Assembly (NCBI RefSeq): GCF_005503625.1
Contig: NZ_SCMX01000002.1
Span: 118,225 to 182,224 of the forward strand
DNA: 64,000 bases
Direction: 5' to 3'
From: Cupriavidus sp. 2SB
Lineage (GTDB): Bacteria > Pseudomonadota > Gammaproteobacteria > Burkholderiales > Burkholderiaceae
Part shown: positions 36,426 to 44,681 of the stretch, piece by piece
Numbering within the stretch: the first letter of the stretch is position 1
Layout of the letters: every line of letters begins with the position of its first letter
Notes under the pieces: model-generated
Told to the model about the DNA's origin: nothing
Database searches by the model: none
The model's input: only the letters and a program-made list of their open reading frames with translations
Translations under genes and position numbers: made by a program

Positions 36426-37538
36426 CTATCCGCGCGCGTGGAACACCGCGAACCAGCCCTGGGGGTCGGTCCAGCTCACCGGATCGGTGAAGCCAGCCGC
36501 TTCAAGCAGGATCGCGAAATCCTCCACCCGATACTTGTGCGAATCTTCCGTGTGGATACGTTCCCCGGCCGCGAATTGGCGCTCGCCCTCCGGCCATCGC
36601 ACCGTCACGGGCCGCACGCACTCCAGATGCATCTGGATGCGCGACGACTGCGTATCGAAGGTAGCGGCGTGCCGCCAGTCCTCCAGAGCAAAGTCGCTGC
36701 CGACGATGCGGTTCACGTTGCGCAATACGTTCCGGTTGAACGCGGCAGTCACGCCGAGCGCGTCGTCATAGGCCGCCTCCAGCGTGCTCGCATCCTTGAA
36801 CAGATCCACACCAATCAGCACGCCGTCACCGGGACTGGCTGCCGCGCGCAGACGCTGCAGCAACGCCAATGCGTCGATCGGGCTGAAATTTCCGATGCTG
36901 GACCCTGGATAAAAGAACAGCCGACGCCCCCGCCGCACGTTCCTCGGCAGGTCCAGCGGCCCGCAGAGGTCCGCGCCCAGCCCCAACATCGGGATCTGCG
37001 GATGCTGTTGCTGCAGGCCCGACAGCGTGCCGCGCAGGAAATCGACGGATATATCGACAGCCACGTACTGCGCCGGCTGCAGGCTCGGAAACAACCGCGC
37101 CGCCTTCTCGCAGTTGCCAGCGCCGAGATCGATCAGTACGCAGCCACTGCCCGCCCGCGCCGCAATGGCCGGCGCCATATTGTTGAAGATCGATGCCTCG
37201 GTGCGCGTGGGGTAATACTCGGGCAGGTCGGTGATGGCCTCGAACAACCGCGAGCCCAACACATCGTAGAAGAACTTAGGGCTGATTCGGGCCTGGGCTT
37301 CAATCAAGCCGCGCAGGATCTCCGCACGCAACGCACCGCTATCCTCACGGTATTGCTGCACGAATTCCGGCTGGGGGGCGGCGCCTGCTCGAGCGTGGCC
37401 ATTGCCAATGACGATGCCCGGTTCGGGCGCTAGCGTCGGCGTGGCGTGATTGTGGTGATTGGCTGAACCGTTGTTGTGGGAGTGGGAGCGGGAACTTGAC
37501 TGGCTGGGGGGCTGACTGGGTGTCGTAACGGCCGGCAT
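36426..37538 (-). CDS. egtD: EgtD, L-histidine N-alpha-methyltransferase
   Basis: SAM-dependent methyltransferase of 370 residues that trimethylates histidine to hercynine, the first step to ergothioneine. EgtD hallmarks: SPKFFYDVLGSRLFEAITDL, PEYYPTRTEASIF, the SAM loop IDLGAGNCEKA, FFYPGSSIGNFSP, and the C-terminal SHKYRVEDF. The ATG at 37538 follows AAGGACAAG. The first 55 residues are an unusual Ser/His/Asn/Pro-rich low-complexity extension (SSSRSHSHNNGSANHHNH) not typical of the family. Forms a two-gene unit with egtB. Confidence 0.92.
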   Translation of the reverse strand: MPAVTTPSQPPSQSSSRSHSHNNGSANHHNHATPTLAPEPGIVIGNGHARAGAAPQPEFVQQYREDSGALRAEILRGLIEAQARISPKFFYDVLGSRLFEAITDLPEYYPTRTEASIFNNMAPAIAARAGSGCVLIDLGAGNCEKAARLFPSLQPAQYVAVDISVDFLRGTLSGLQQQHPQIPMLGLGADLCGPLDLPRNVRRGRRLFFYPGSSIGNFSPIDALALLQRLRAAASPGDGVLIGVDLFKDASTLEAAYDDALGVTAAFNRNVLRNVNRIVGSDFALEDWRHAATFDTQSSRIQMHLECVRPVTVRWPEGERQFAAGERIHTEDSHKYRVEDFAILLEAAGFTDPVSWTDPQGWFAVFHARG

Positions 37539-37819
37539 GACTTGTCCTTGTTGTCGATGGGCACTACGTGGCATCCCTCTAAGGCACCGCCTGTGCAAGG
37601 CACGGCGGTTGGCCGGGGATGCGCGCCTGTCCTGTCCGACGCACTTCTGCCTGGCCAATCCAAACAGGATAGGTGCATAAGCTTATACACCCACAATACG
37701 TTGCATCACTTTACAAGTCTGTCGGGCGATCTCCGTCAGACGCCACGACGGACAATGTCCGATTCTGAATACATACAAACCCCACCTCGGCAGTGCAACA
37801 TTTTTCCTCGTAGTTCCCT

Positions 37820-37825
37820 TATAAT
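37820..37825 (+). promoter_or_regulatory. -10 element of the riboswitch/TerC transcript
   Basis: Perfect TATAAT about 60 bases before the riboswitch core; no clear -35. Confidence 0.5.
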
Positions 37826-37884
37826 CGCGTCCAACGTGCTCGGCGGAGTATCTGACGGGCACGAATCCCTTCCAGAAAGGGAAG

Positions 37885-38012
37885 TTAAAGGGGAGTAGCT
37901 TGGGGGCATCTTTGCCCTTAGCACAATCGTCATTCCGAGACGCGACCCGTCTCCGGTTGTGCTGACTCTGACGCGCATTCCGCGGCAGCCAGTCGAGCAA
38001 GACCTTTGCACA
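37885..38012 (+). ncRNA. yybP-ykoY manganese riboswitch
   Basis: Recognised by its conserved ends AAAGGGGAGTAGC (from 37887) and GCAAGACCTTTGC (37997-38009), which pair through AAAGG / CCTTT, with an internal CTGACTCTGACGCGC segment and a Ser-rich-free GC-rich helix between. This class binds Mn2+ and commonly controls TerC/YkoY and MntP-type genes; a TerC-family gene follows at 38140. About 130 bases of expression platform lie between the aptamer and the start codon. Confidence 0.85.
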
Positions 38013-38139
38013 CCTGGTTTCTATGGTTTGCAAAGGCAGCCCCATCGGACTTCCTGCGCTCGCCCCAGATCCCGGATGTGAAATAAAAGACCTTGCTGGC
38101 CGCCTGGCCCGCAGCTGTTTCGCACATTGAGGAGCGTAC

Positions 38140-38856
38140 ATGGAGTGGTTCACTGATCTGTTCACGATGCAGTTCCTGACGGCACTGCTGTCTATTGTCG
38201 TCATCGACCTGGTTCTTGCCGGCGACAACGCCATCGTGATCGCCCTGGCGGCACGTAATCTGCCGCCCCACCTGCAGAAGAAAGCCATTGTCTGGGGCAC
38301 CGTCGGTGCCGTGGTCGTCCGTTCGGCGATGACCATCGGCGTGGTCTGGCTGCTCAAGATCCCCGGCCTGCTCCTGGTCGGTGGCCTGGCGCTGGTCTGG
38401 ATTGCCTACAAGCTGCTGGCCGCCGAGGAAGATGGCGACGAGCATGGCGCGGGCGCTGCCACGCTGGTTGGTGCGATGAAAACCATCATCATCGCCGACG
38501 CCGTGATGGGCGTGGACAACGTGCTGGCCGTGGCCGGCGCTGCCCATGGCAGCTTCCTGCTGGTAGTGCTGGGCCTGTTGATCAGCATTCCGATCGTGGT
38601 CTGGGGTTCGAGCCTGGTGCTCAAGCTGATGTCGCGCTATCCGTCGATCATCTACATCGGCGCCGGCGTGCTGGCCTTCACGGCCGTGAAGATGATCTTG
38701 GGCGAACCGATCACGAAGGCGTTCTTCGAGTCGCAGCCCGTGATCAAGTGGGGCCTGTACGTGGTTCTGGTGGGTGGCGTGCTTGGCGCCGGCTACCTGA
38801 CGCAGAAGCGTCGCGGCTCGCGCGAGACCACCGAAAAGCCGGTGGAAAGCCACTGA
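38140..38856 (+). CDS. TerC-family membrane protein (YjbE/YkoY-like), Mn-regulated
   Basis: Inner-membrane protein of 238 residues with seven hydrophobic helices and the family motifs DLVLAGDNAIVIALA and DAVMGVDNVLAVAGA, whose acidic residues lie in helices. TerC-family members next to Mn riboswitches act in manganese export or metallation of secreted proteins. ATG at 38140 with GAGGAG upstream. Confidence 0.9.
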   Translation: MEWFTDLFTMQFLTALLSIVVIDLVLAGDNAIVIALAARNLPPHLQKKAIVWGTVGAVVVRSAMTIGVVWLLKIPGLLLVGGLALVWIAYKLLAAEEDGDEHGAGAATLVGAMKTIIIADAVMGVDNVLAVAGAAHGSFLLVVLGLLISIPIVVWGSSLVLKLMSRYPSIIYIGAGVLAFTAVKMILGEPITKAFFESQPVIKWGLYVVLVGGVLGAGYLTQKRRGSRETTEKPVESH

Positions 38857-38873
38857 ACTGGCTGACCTGAGTT

Positions 38874-38903
38874 GAAGCTGGCCGCCTCCGGGCGGCCAGC
38901 TTC
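38874..38903. terminator. Strong stem-loop after the TerC gene
   Basis: 13-bp stem GAAGCTGGCCGCC / GGCGGCCAGCTTC with a 4-base loop. No T-run follows, so termination is probable but not certain. Confidence 0.6.
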
Positions 38904-38978
38904 GTTAACGGTGCCGATAGGCTAAAATCCCCACCTTGCGGTTAAAACGCCGACATCACATTCCCTTCCCACGCGCCG

Positions 38979-39773
38979 ATGAAACAGTACCTCGACTTCA
39001 TGCGCCATGTGTTCGAGCATGGCACCGAAAAGTCCGACCGCACCGGCACCGGCACGCGCTCGGTGTTCGGCTACCAGATGCGCTTCGATCTAAGCGTTGG
39101 CTTTCCGGTGGTCACGACCAAGAAGCTGCACCTGAAGTCGATCATTCACGAGCTGCTGTGGTTCCTGCAGGGCTCCACCAACATCCAGTACCTCAAGGAC
39201 AACGGCGTCACGATCTGGGACGAGTGGGCCGATGCCAACGGCAACCTCGGCCCGATCTACGGTTACCAGTGGCGCGCATGGCCCACGCCAGACGGCCGTC
39301 ATATCGATCAGATCACCGAGGTCGTGCAGCAGATCAAGAACAACCCCGATTCGCGCCGCCTGATTGTGTCGGCGTGGAACGTGGGCGAGATTCCGCAGAT
39401 GAAGCTGCCGCCCTGCCACGCGTTCTTCCAGTTCTACGTGGCAGACGGCAAGCTGAGCTGCCAGCTGTACCAGCGCAGCGCCGATATCTTCCTCGGCGTG
39501 CCGTTCAACATCGCCAGCTACGCGCTGCTGACGCACATGATTGCCCAGCAATGCGACCTCGCTGTGGGCGACTTCGTCTGGACCGGCGGTGATTGCCATA
39601 TCTACAGCAACCACTTCGAGCAGGTGCAGACGCAACTCTCGCGCGAGCCGTTGAAGCTGCCGACGCTGAACATCAAGCGCAAGCCCGACAGCATCTTCGA
39701 CTACCGCTACGACGACTTCGAACTGGTCGGCTACGAATCGCACCCCGCGATCAAGGCGCCGGTGGCCGTATGA
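38979..39773 (+). CDS. thyA: Thymidylate synthase
   Basis: 264 residues, the standard ThyA length. Converts dUMP to dTMP with methylene-THF. The active-site cysteine lies in [12 protein letters not shown]; other signatures are [32 protein letters not shown] and [10 protein letters not shown]. Its stop overlaps the folA start (ATGA, 39770-39773), so the dihydrofolate it makes is reduced by the co-translated enzyme. Confidence 0.98.
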   Translation: MKQYLDFMRHVFEHGTEKSDRTGTGTRSVFGYQMRFDLSVGFPVVTTKKLHLKSIIHELLWFLQGSTNIQYLKDNGVTIWDEWADANGNLGPIYGYQWRAWPTPDGRHIDQITEVVQQIKNNPDSRRLIVSAWNVGEIPQMKLPPCHAFFQFYVADGKLSCQLYQRSADIFLGVPFNIASYALLTHMIAQQCDLAVGDFVWTGGDCHIYSNHFEQVQTQLSREPLKLPTLNIKRKPDSIFDYRYDDFELVGYESHPAIKAPVAV

Positions 39774-40270
39774 CGTTGCTGACCCTGATCGTCGCGCGCG
39801 CGCGCAACGGCGTGATCGGCCGCGACAACACGCTGCCCTGGCGCCTGCCCGAAGACCTGCAGCACTTCAAGCGCACCACGTTGGGCGCACCCATCATCAT
39901 GGGCCGCAAGACTTGGGATTCGATCGGCCGCCCGCTGCCGGGCCGCCGCAATATCGTGGTCAGCCGCAACCGGGACCTGAAGCTCGAAGGTGCCGAGGTG
40001 GTGAGTTCGCTCGAAGATGCCCAGCGGCTTTGCGTGGGCGTGGAGCAGGTATTCCTGATCGGCGGCGCACAGCTTTACGCTGAGGCGCTACCGTCAGCGG
40101 ACCGCCTGATCGTCACCGAGATCGATGCCGACGTGGAAGGGGATGCGCACTTCCCGGCAGTGGATCGTTCGACATGGCTGGAGACAGCCCGCGAAACGCA
40201 CCATTCGGAGGCGAATGGTTTTGAGTATGCGTTCGTGGTGTATGAGAGGCCGGCCTCGGGGGAGGAGTAA
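39770..40270 (+). CDS. folA: Dihydrofolate reductase
   Basis: 166 residues, complete. Motifs: [24 protein letters not shown], split here by the Met20-loop region, [32 protein letters not shown]. The start overlaps the thyA stop. The 3' part of this gene (39956-40270) is repeated at 51227-51541 with 8 differences in 315 bases. The copy joined to thyA is therefore probably a hybrid formed when the type VI island inserted, with the island supplying a replacement 3' end. The reading frame is intact. Confidence 0.96.
   Translation: MTLLTLIVARARNGVIGRDNTLPWRLPEDLQHFKRTTLGAPIIMGRKTWDSIGRPLPGRRNIVVSRNRDLKLEGAEVVSSLEDAQRLCVGVEQVFLIGGAQLYAEALPSADRLIVTEIDADVEGDAHFPAVDRSTWLETARETHHSEANGFEYAFVVYERPASGEE
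39956..40270 (+). repeat. Direct repeat, left copy (folA 3' part)
   Basis: 315 bases matching 51227-51541 with 8 substitutions and no gaps by my alignment, both ending at the folA stop codon. The repeats bracket 10,956 bases holding the type VI genes. Confidence 0.93.
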
Positions 40271-40317
40271 TATCCCGACGGTGATTAGCGTCGCCCTCCA
40301 TACCTACGGTGTTGCCT

Positions 40318-41745
40318 CTACTCAGCAACAGCGTCTTTGTCGGGCGCTAGTTGCAGAAATCCCAGCATCTTGTCTGGCCAATTTTCAACGACGTATAAGC
40401 GACCAAGATCCTTGTCGAACCCAACTACAAAAGGGTCGTTGCTCAACCTGATCCAGCTAGCGCCTTGATCCGTCGAATACAGCCATACACGATACGAGGA
40501 AATCTCTGCATCCGACCAAGGAAATATCCAGCGGGAAACTCTGTGAGTATCCTCAAGCTGGATGACCCAAACGTTCTCCGTGAAATGCGCTTTATCCACA
40601 CGAAGATAGGAACTCATCGGCTTCCAGAAAAGCGTCGGCAAATCGACCGTCTTTTCCCATCTGTCTGATATCGGATTGAAAGTGCCGATCCATTGATCGC
40701 CGCCCATCCTGACGACACCCCGCAGCACCCCTTTAGCATCCTTCTCTACAAATTTTACATAGACACCGGGGTAGTGATACTGCGTGCTAACGGTCCAACC
40801 ATTTGTCGTTTCGCGAAACGATATCCGCTGGGTGACGAGTCCGCTTGGGATGCGGTTATCTTTATCGAAATATTTTCCAGACACCCATAAATCGACACTT
40901 TTGCCCTCGTTCACGACCAGCATCCTAGTCGTATCCCCGCTCGAAAAACCAAGATCCGCCTCGGGTGCAATCTGTTTAAGAATGGCCGCTTCTGCCGCCT
41001 CGACCTCTTCGACTACCCGCCAAGTCCGCCCCTGATCCATCGAATGGCTCATGGCAGGATGCTTAAAAAAATTAGTATCTCGATAGGCCCACGCGTTGGT
41101 CAAATCGGAAAAGGCAACTTCCACACTTGAGGCGGACGAAACTGATTCTTCTCCCCATGCGGCCGAATGATAGGACCAATGATCTCCCTTGTCATCGGAC
41201 CGAAAGACGGCGTAGCTGAGTCGCTCACCTCCTCCTTCATTTAATCGAATATCGATATTCGTACGGGCATAGATTGCGCCATCGGGCGTTGCGGTCATGC
41301 AAACATTCTCAGGACTAGTGGCAACCAATTTCACATATCCAAGTGCATCTACTCTCCAAACCAGGAACCTTCGATCATCATCCTTCCTACTCGAGAAGCG
41401 TGCATTGAACTTTCGACGTGCTTCACGCGATTTTTCATGGACATCCACAAGCGTTTCGAGTTGTGTCGCGTCAGGTTGTGTAACATCAGGATTATCGTGA
41501 TTTGCCACGCCCTTCAAAACAAAGTACTTGGTTTCGCCTATTTTAGTGAGTGAACTGCAGCCAATCGCCGGATACCCCAACGCTTTGTCGTCCCATGCTC
41601 CCTTCCACACTTCGACAGGTTTCATATCCTGCGCGAACAGGTTGAACCGGACTCTTACCAATTCGAAAGGATAGGTCAATAAAACGAGAGCAAAAATGGC
41701 GAGAACAATGACATCGAAAGAAATCCTATCGGTTACTTTTTTCAT
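40318..41745 (-). CDS. BNR-repeat membrane-anchored protein, immunity-like paralogue 3
   Basis: Protein of 475 residues. The start MKKVTDRISFDVI at 41745 is chosen to match its paralogues. One N-terminal membrane helix (about 10-30, VIVLAIFALVLLTYPFEL) anchors a large, presumably periplasmic domain with BNR/Asp-box-like repeats (FRSDDKGDHWSYHS, SMDQGRTWRVVEE, YSTDQGASWIRL), typical of beta-propellers. It is the last of three tandem copies behind the VasX-like effector. The C-terminus differs from the other two. Periplasmic location suits immunity to a pore-forming toxin. Function inferred from position. Confidence 0.72.
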   Translation of the reverse strand: MKKVTDRISFDVIVLAIFALVLLTYPFELVRVRFNLFAQDMKPVEVWKGAWDDKALGYPAIGCSSLTKIGETKYFVLKGVANHDNPDVTQPDATQLETLVDVHEKSREARRKFNARFSSRKDDDRRFLVWRVDALGYVKLVATSPENVCMTATPDGAIYARTNIDIRLNEGGGERLSYAVFRSDDKGDHWSYHSAAWGEESVSSASSVEVAFSDLTNAWAYRDTNFFKHPAMSHSMDQGRTWRVVEEVEAAEAAILKQIAPEADLGFSSGDTTRMLVVNEGKSVDLWVSGKYFDKDNRIPSGLVTQRISFRETTNGWTVSTQYHYPGVYVKFVEKDAKGVLRGVVRMGGDQWIGTFNPISDRWEKTVDLPTLFWKPMSSYLRVDKAHFTENVWVIQLEDTHRVSRWIFPWSDAEISSYRVWLYSTDQGASWIRLSNDPFVVGFDKDLGRLYVVENWPDKMLGFLQLAPDKDAVAE

Positions 41746-41761
41746 ATCCCCATCTCTGCAA

Positions 41762-43198
41762 CTACATGGATATCGATAGATCGGGGAAATTCCCATTTGC
41801 TTCGTCGACTGGCACTAGCGGCAAAAATCCCAGCATCTTGTCTGGCCAATTTTCGACGACGTATAAGCGGCCAAGATCCCTGTCGAAGCCGATCAAGGAA
41901 GAGCCAATGTTCAACTTGGTCCAGCTAGCGCCTTGATCCGTCGAGTACAGCCATCGATATTTCGAGGAGATTTCTGCTTCCGACCAGGGAAATATCCAGC
42001 GGGAAACTCTGTGAGTATCCTCAAGCTGGATGACCCAAACGTTTTCCGTGAAATACGCTTTATTCACCCGAAGATAGGAACTCATCGGCTTCCAGAAAAG
42101 CGTCGGCAAATCGGCCGTCTTTTCCCACCTGTCTGATATCGGATTGAAAGTGCCGATCCATTGATCGCTGCCCATACTGACGATACCCCGCAGTACCCCT
42201 TTTTCGTCCTTCTCTATAAATTTGACATAGACACCCGGGTAATGATGCTGCGTGCTAACGGCCCAACCATTTGTCGTTTCGCGAAGCGATATCCGCTGCG
42301 TGACGAGCCCGTGTGGAATTCGGTTATCTTTCTCGTAATATTCGCCAGACACCCATAAATCGACAGATTTGTCCTCGTTCACGAATAGCGTTCTTAGCAT
42401 CTCCCTGTTAAAGAAAGCAAGATTTGCTTCCGGTGCGATCTGCTTAAGCACGGCCGCTTCCGCCGCATTGATCTCTTCGACTACCCGCCAAGTCCGACCC
42501 TGATCCATTGAATGGCTCATGGCAGGCCCGCTGCTGTCAAACTCATTGTGATAGGCCCACACATTGGTGGAATCTGAGAAGACGACATCTACACCCCAGA
42601 CGACCCCGATTGACGGACCACCCCAATCCGCCGAGTGATAGGACCACGTATTCCCCCTATCATCAGACCGAAAGACCGCGTCGCTAAGTCGCTCATGCCC
42701 TCCTTCACCGGATTGGACAGCAATCCCAGTGCGCGCATAGATTGCGCCATCAGGTGTTGTGGTCATGCAAACCTCCGCTGGGCTAGTGGCGACCAGACTA
42801 ACCTTTCCGGGTGTATCTATTCTCCAAACCAAATATTTGCGCGCTCTGCCATCATAATCGTAAAAAGGTGTGTCGAAAACCCGACTACCCTGGTTTAAAT
42901 CTTCATGAATATCAACAAGTGACTGGAGCTGTATCACGTGAGGATCTACATGATCCGTCAAATCCGCCAAAACAATAAACATCGCATTGCCTATCCTCGA
43001 GACCGAACTGCATCCGGCGTATGGATATCCTAACGAGCTTTCTTCCCATGCTCCCTTCCACACTTCGACAGGTTTCATATCCTGCGCGAACAGGTTGAAT
43101 CGGACTCTTACCAATTCGAAAGGATAGGTCAATAAAATTAGAGCAAAAATGGCGGGAACAATGACATCGAAAGAAATCCTATCGGTTACTTTTTTCAT
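41762..43198 (-). CDS. BNR-repeat membrane-anchored protein, immunity-like paralogue 2
   Basis: 478 residues, same plan as its neighbours: N-terminal helix in a segment almost identical to the others (VRVRFNLFAQDMKPVEVWKG), then BNR-like repeats (FRSDDRGNTWSYHS, SMDQGRTWRVVEE, YSTDQGASWTKL). The middle region (DHVDPHVIQLQSLVDIHEDL) is the most divergent from copies 1 and 3, as expected if copies diversify against different toxin variants. 16 bases separate it from paralogue 1. Confidence 0.72.
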   Translation of the reverse strand: MKKVTDRISFDVIVPAIFALILLTYPFELVRVRFNLFAQDMKPVEVWKGAWEESSLGYPYAGCSSVSRIGNAMFIVLADLTDHVDPHVIQLQSLVDIHEDLNQGSRVFDTPFYDYDGRARKYLVWRIDTPGKVSLVATSPAEVCMTTTPDGAIYARTGIAVQSGEGGHERLSDAVFRSDDRGNTWSYHSADWGGPSIGVVWGVDVVFSDSTNVWAYHNEFDSSGPAMSHSMDQGRTWRVVEEINAAEAAVLKQIAPEANLAFFNREMLRTLFVNEDKSVDLWVSGEYYEKDNRIPHGLVTQRISLRETTNGWAVSTQHHYPGVYVKFIEKDEKGVLRGIVSMGSDQWIGTFNPISDRWEKTADLPTLFWKPMSSYLRVNKAYFTENVWVIQLEDTHRVSRWIFPWSEAEISSKYRWLYSTDQGASWTKLNIGSSLIGFDRDLGRLYVVENWPDKMLGFLPLVPVDEANGNFPDLSISM

Positions 43199-43214
43199 AC
43201 CCCCATCTCTGCAA

Positions 43215-44681
43215 CTACATGGATTTCGACAGATCGGGTAAATTCCCTTTTGCTTCGTCGACTGGCGCTAGTTGCAGAAATCCCAGCATCTTGTCTGGCC
43301 AATTTTCAACGACGTATAAGCGACCAAGATCCTTGTCGAACCCAACTACAAAAGGGTCGTTGCTCAGCCTGATCCAGCTAGCACCTTGATCCGTCGAATA
43401 CAGCCATACACGATACGAGGAAATCTCTGCATCCGACCAAGGAAATATCCAGCGGGAAACTCTGTGAGTATCCTCAGGCTGGATGACCCAAACGTTTTCC
43501 GTGAAATACGCTTTATCCACCCGAAGAAAGGAACTCATCGGCTTCCAGAAAAGCGTCGGCAAATCAACCGTCTTTTCCCATCTGTCTGATATCGGATTGA
43601 AAGTGCCAATCCATTGATCGCCGCCCATCCTGACCACACCCCGCAGCACCCCTTTTGCGTCCTTCTCTATAAATTTGACATAGACACCGGGGTAATGATG
43701 CTGCGCGCTAACGGCCCACCCATTTGTCGTTTCGCGAAGCGATATCCGCTGCGTGACAAGTCCATGGGGGAAGCGGTCGTCCTGATCGTGATACTTTCCG
43801 GACATCCACAAATCGATGCTCTTGTCCTCGTTCACGAATAGCGTTCTGACCATCTCCCTGTCGAAGAAAGCGAGATTTGCCTCCGGTGCGATCTGCTTAA
43901 GCACGGCCGCTTCCGCCGCATTGATCTCTTCGACTACCCGCCAAGTCCGCCCCTGATCCATCGAATGGCTCATGGCAGGCCCGCTGCTGTCAAACTTATT
44001 GTTATAGGCCCACACATTGGTCGAATCCGAGAAGACGACATCTACGCCCCAGGCAAGCCCGATTGACCGACCACCCCAATCTGCCGAGTGATAGGACCAA
44101 GTATTCCCTCCGTCATCAGACCGAAAGACCGCGTCGCGAAGTCGCTCACGTCCTCCTTCGCCTGATTGGACAGCGATCCCAGTGCGCGCATAGATTGCGC
44201 CATCAGGCGCTGTGGTCATGCAAACTTTTTCAGGGCTAGTGGCGACCAGCTTTACATTTCCAAGTGCGTCTACCCTCCAAACCAGGAACCTTCGGTCATC
44301 ATCCTTGCTACTGGAGAAGCGTGCATTGAACTTCCGACGTGCTTCATGCCAGTCCTCATCAACATCCACGAGCGACTCAAGTTGTGCTGTATGAGAACCA
44401 GCATAGCCTGCTAAACCCTTCAGAACAACAAACCTTGCCCCCCCTATTCTGCTGAGCGAGCTGCACCCGGTCTCCGGATATCCCAGATTTTTGTCGTCCC
44501 ATGCTCCCTTCCACACTTCGACAGGTTTCATATCCTGCGCGAACAGGTTGAACCGGACTCTTACCAATTCGAAAGGATAGGTCAATAAAACGAGAGCAAA
44601 AATGGCGGGAACAATGACATCGAAAGAAATCCTATCGGTTATTTTTTTCATATCAACGAATTTTTTATTTTTTACTTTCAT
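43215..44681 (-). CDS. BNR-repeat membrane-anchored protein, immunity-like paralogue 1 (cognate candidate)
   Basis: 488 residues. The start at 44681 (MKVKNKKFVDMKK) overlaps the effector stop by 4 bases (ATGA) and follows GAGGAGC, so it is translationally coupled to the effector; this makes it the best candidate for cognate immunity. N-terminal membrane helix, then BNR-like repeats (FRSDDGGNTWSYHS, SMDQGRTWRVVEE). Very similar to the next two genes at DNA and protein level, so the set arose by tandem duplication. Confidence 0.75.
   Translation of the reverse strand: MKVKNKKFVDMKKITDRISFDVIVPAIFALVLLTYPFELVRVRFNLFAQDMKPVEVWKGAWDDKNLGYPETGCSSLSRIGGARFVVLKGLAGYAGSHTAQLESLVDVDEDWHEARRKFNARFSSSKDDDRRFLVWRVDALGNVKLVATSPEKVCMTTAPDGAIYARTGIAVQSGEGGRERLRDAVFRSDDGGNTWSYHSADWGGRSIGLAWGVDVVFSDSTNVWAYNNKFDSSGPAMSHSMDQGRTWRVVEEINAAEAAVLKQIAPEANLAFFDREMVRTLFVNEDKSIDLWMSGKYHDQDDRFPHGLVTQRISLRETTNGWAVSAQHHYPGVYVKFIEKDAKGVLRGVVRMGGDQWIGTFNPISDRWEKTVDLPTLFWKPMSSFLRVDKAYFTENVWVIQPEDTHRVSRWIFPWSDAEISSYRVWLYSTDQGASWIRLSNDPFVVGFDKDLGRLYVVENWPDKMLGFLQLAPVDEAKGNLPDLSKSM

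Larger units (their letters stand above)
37539..38139. other. Divergent intergenic region egtD / TerC gene
   Basis: 601 bases. The left part should hold the egtD promoter. The right part holds a TATAAT promoter, the yybP-ykoY riboswitch and about 130 further bases of TerC leader. No protein-coding gene seen. Confidence 0.6.

Noticed and set aside
35042..37538. Selenoneine rather than ergothioneine pathway
   Set aside because: The EgtB-like protein could be SenA, but it pairs with EgtD and no SenB or SenC genes are present.
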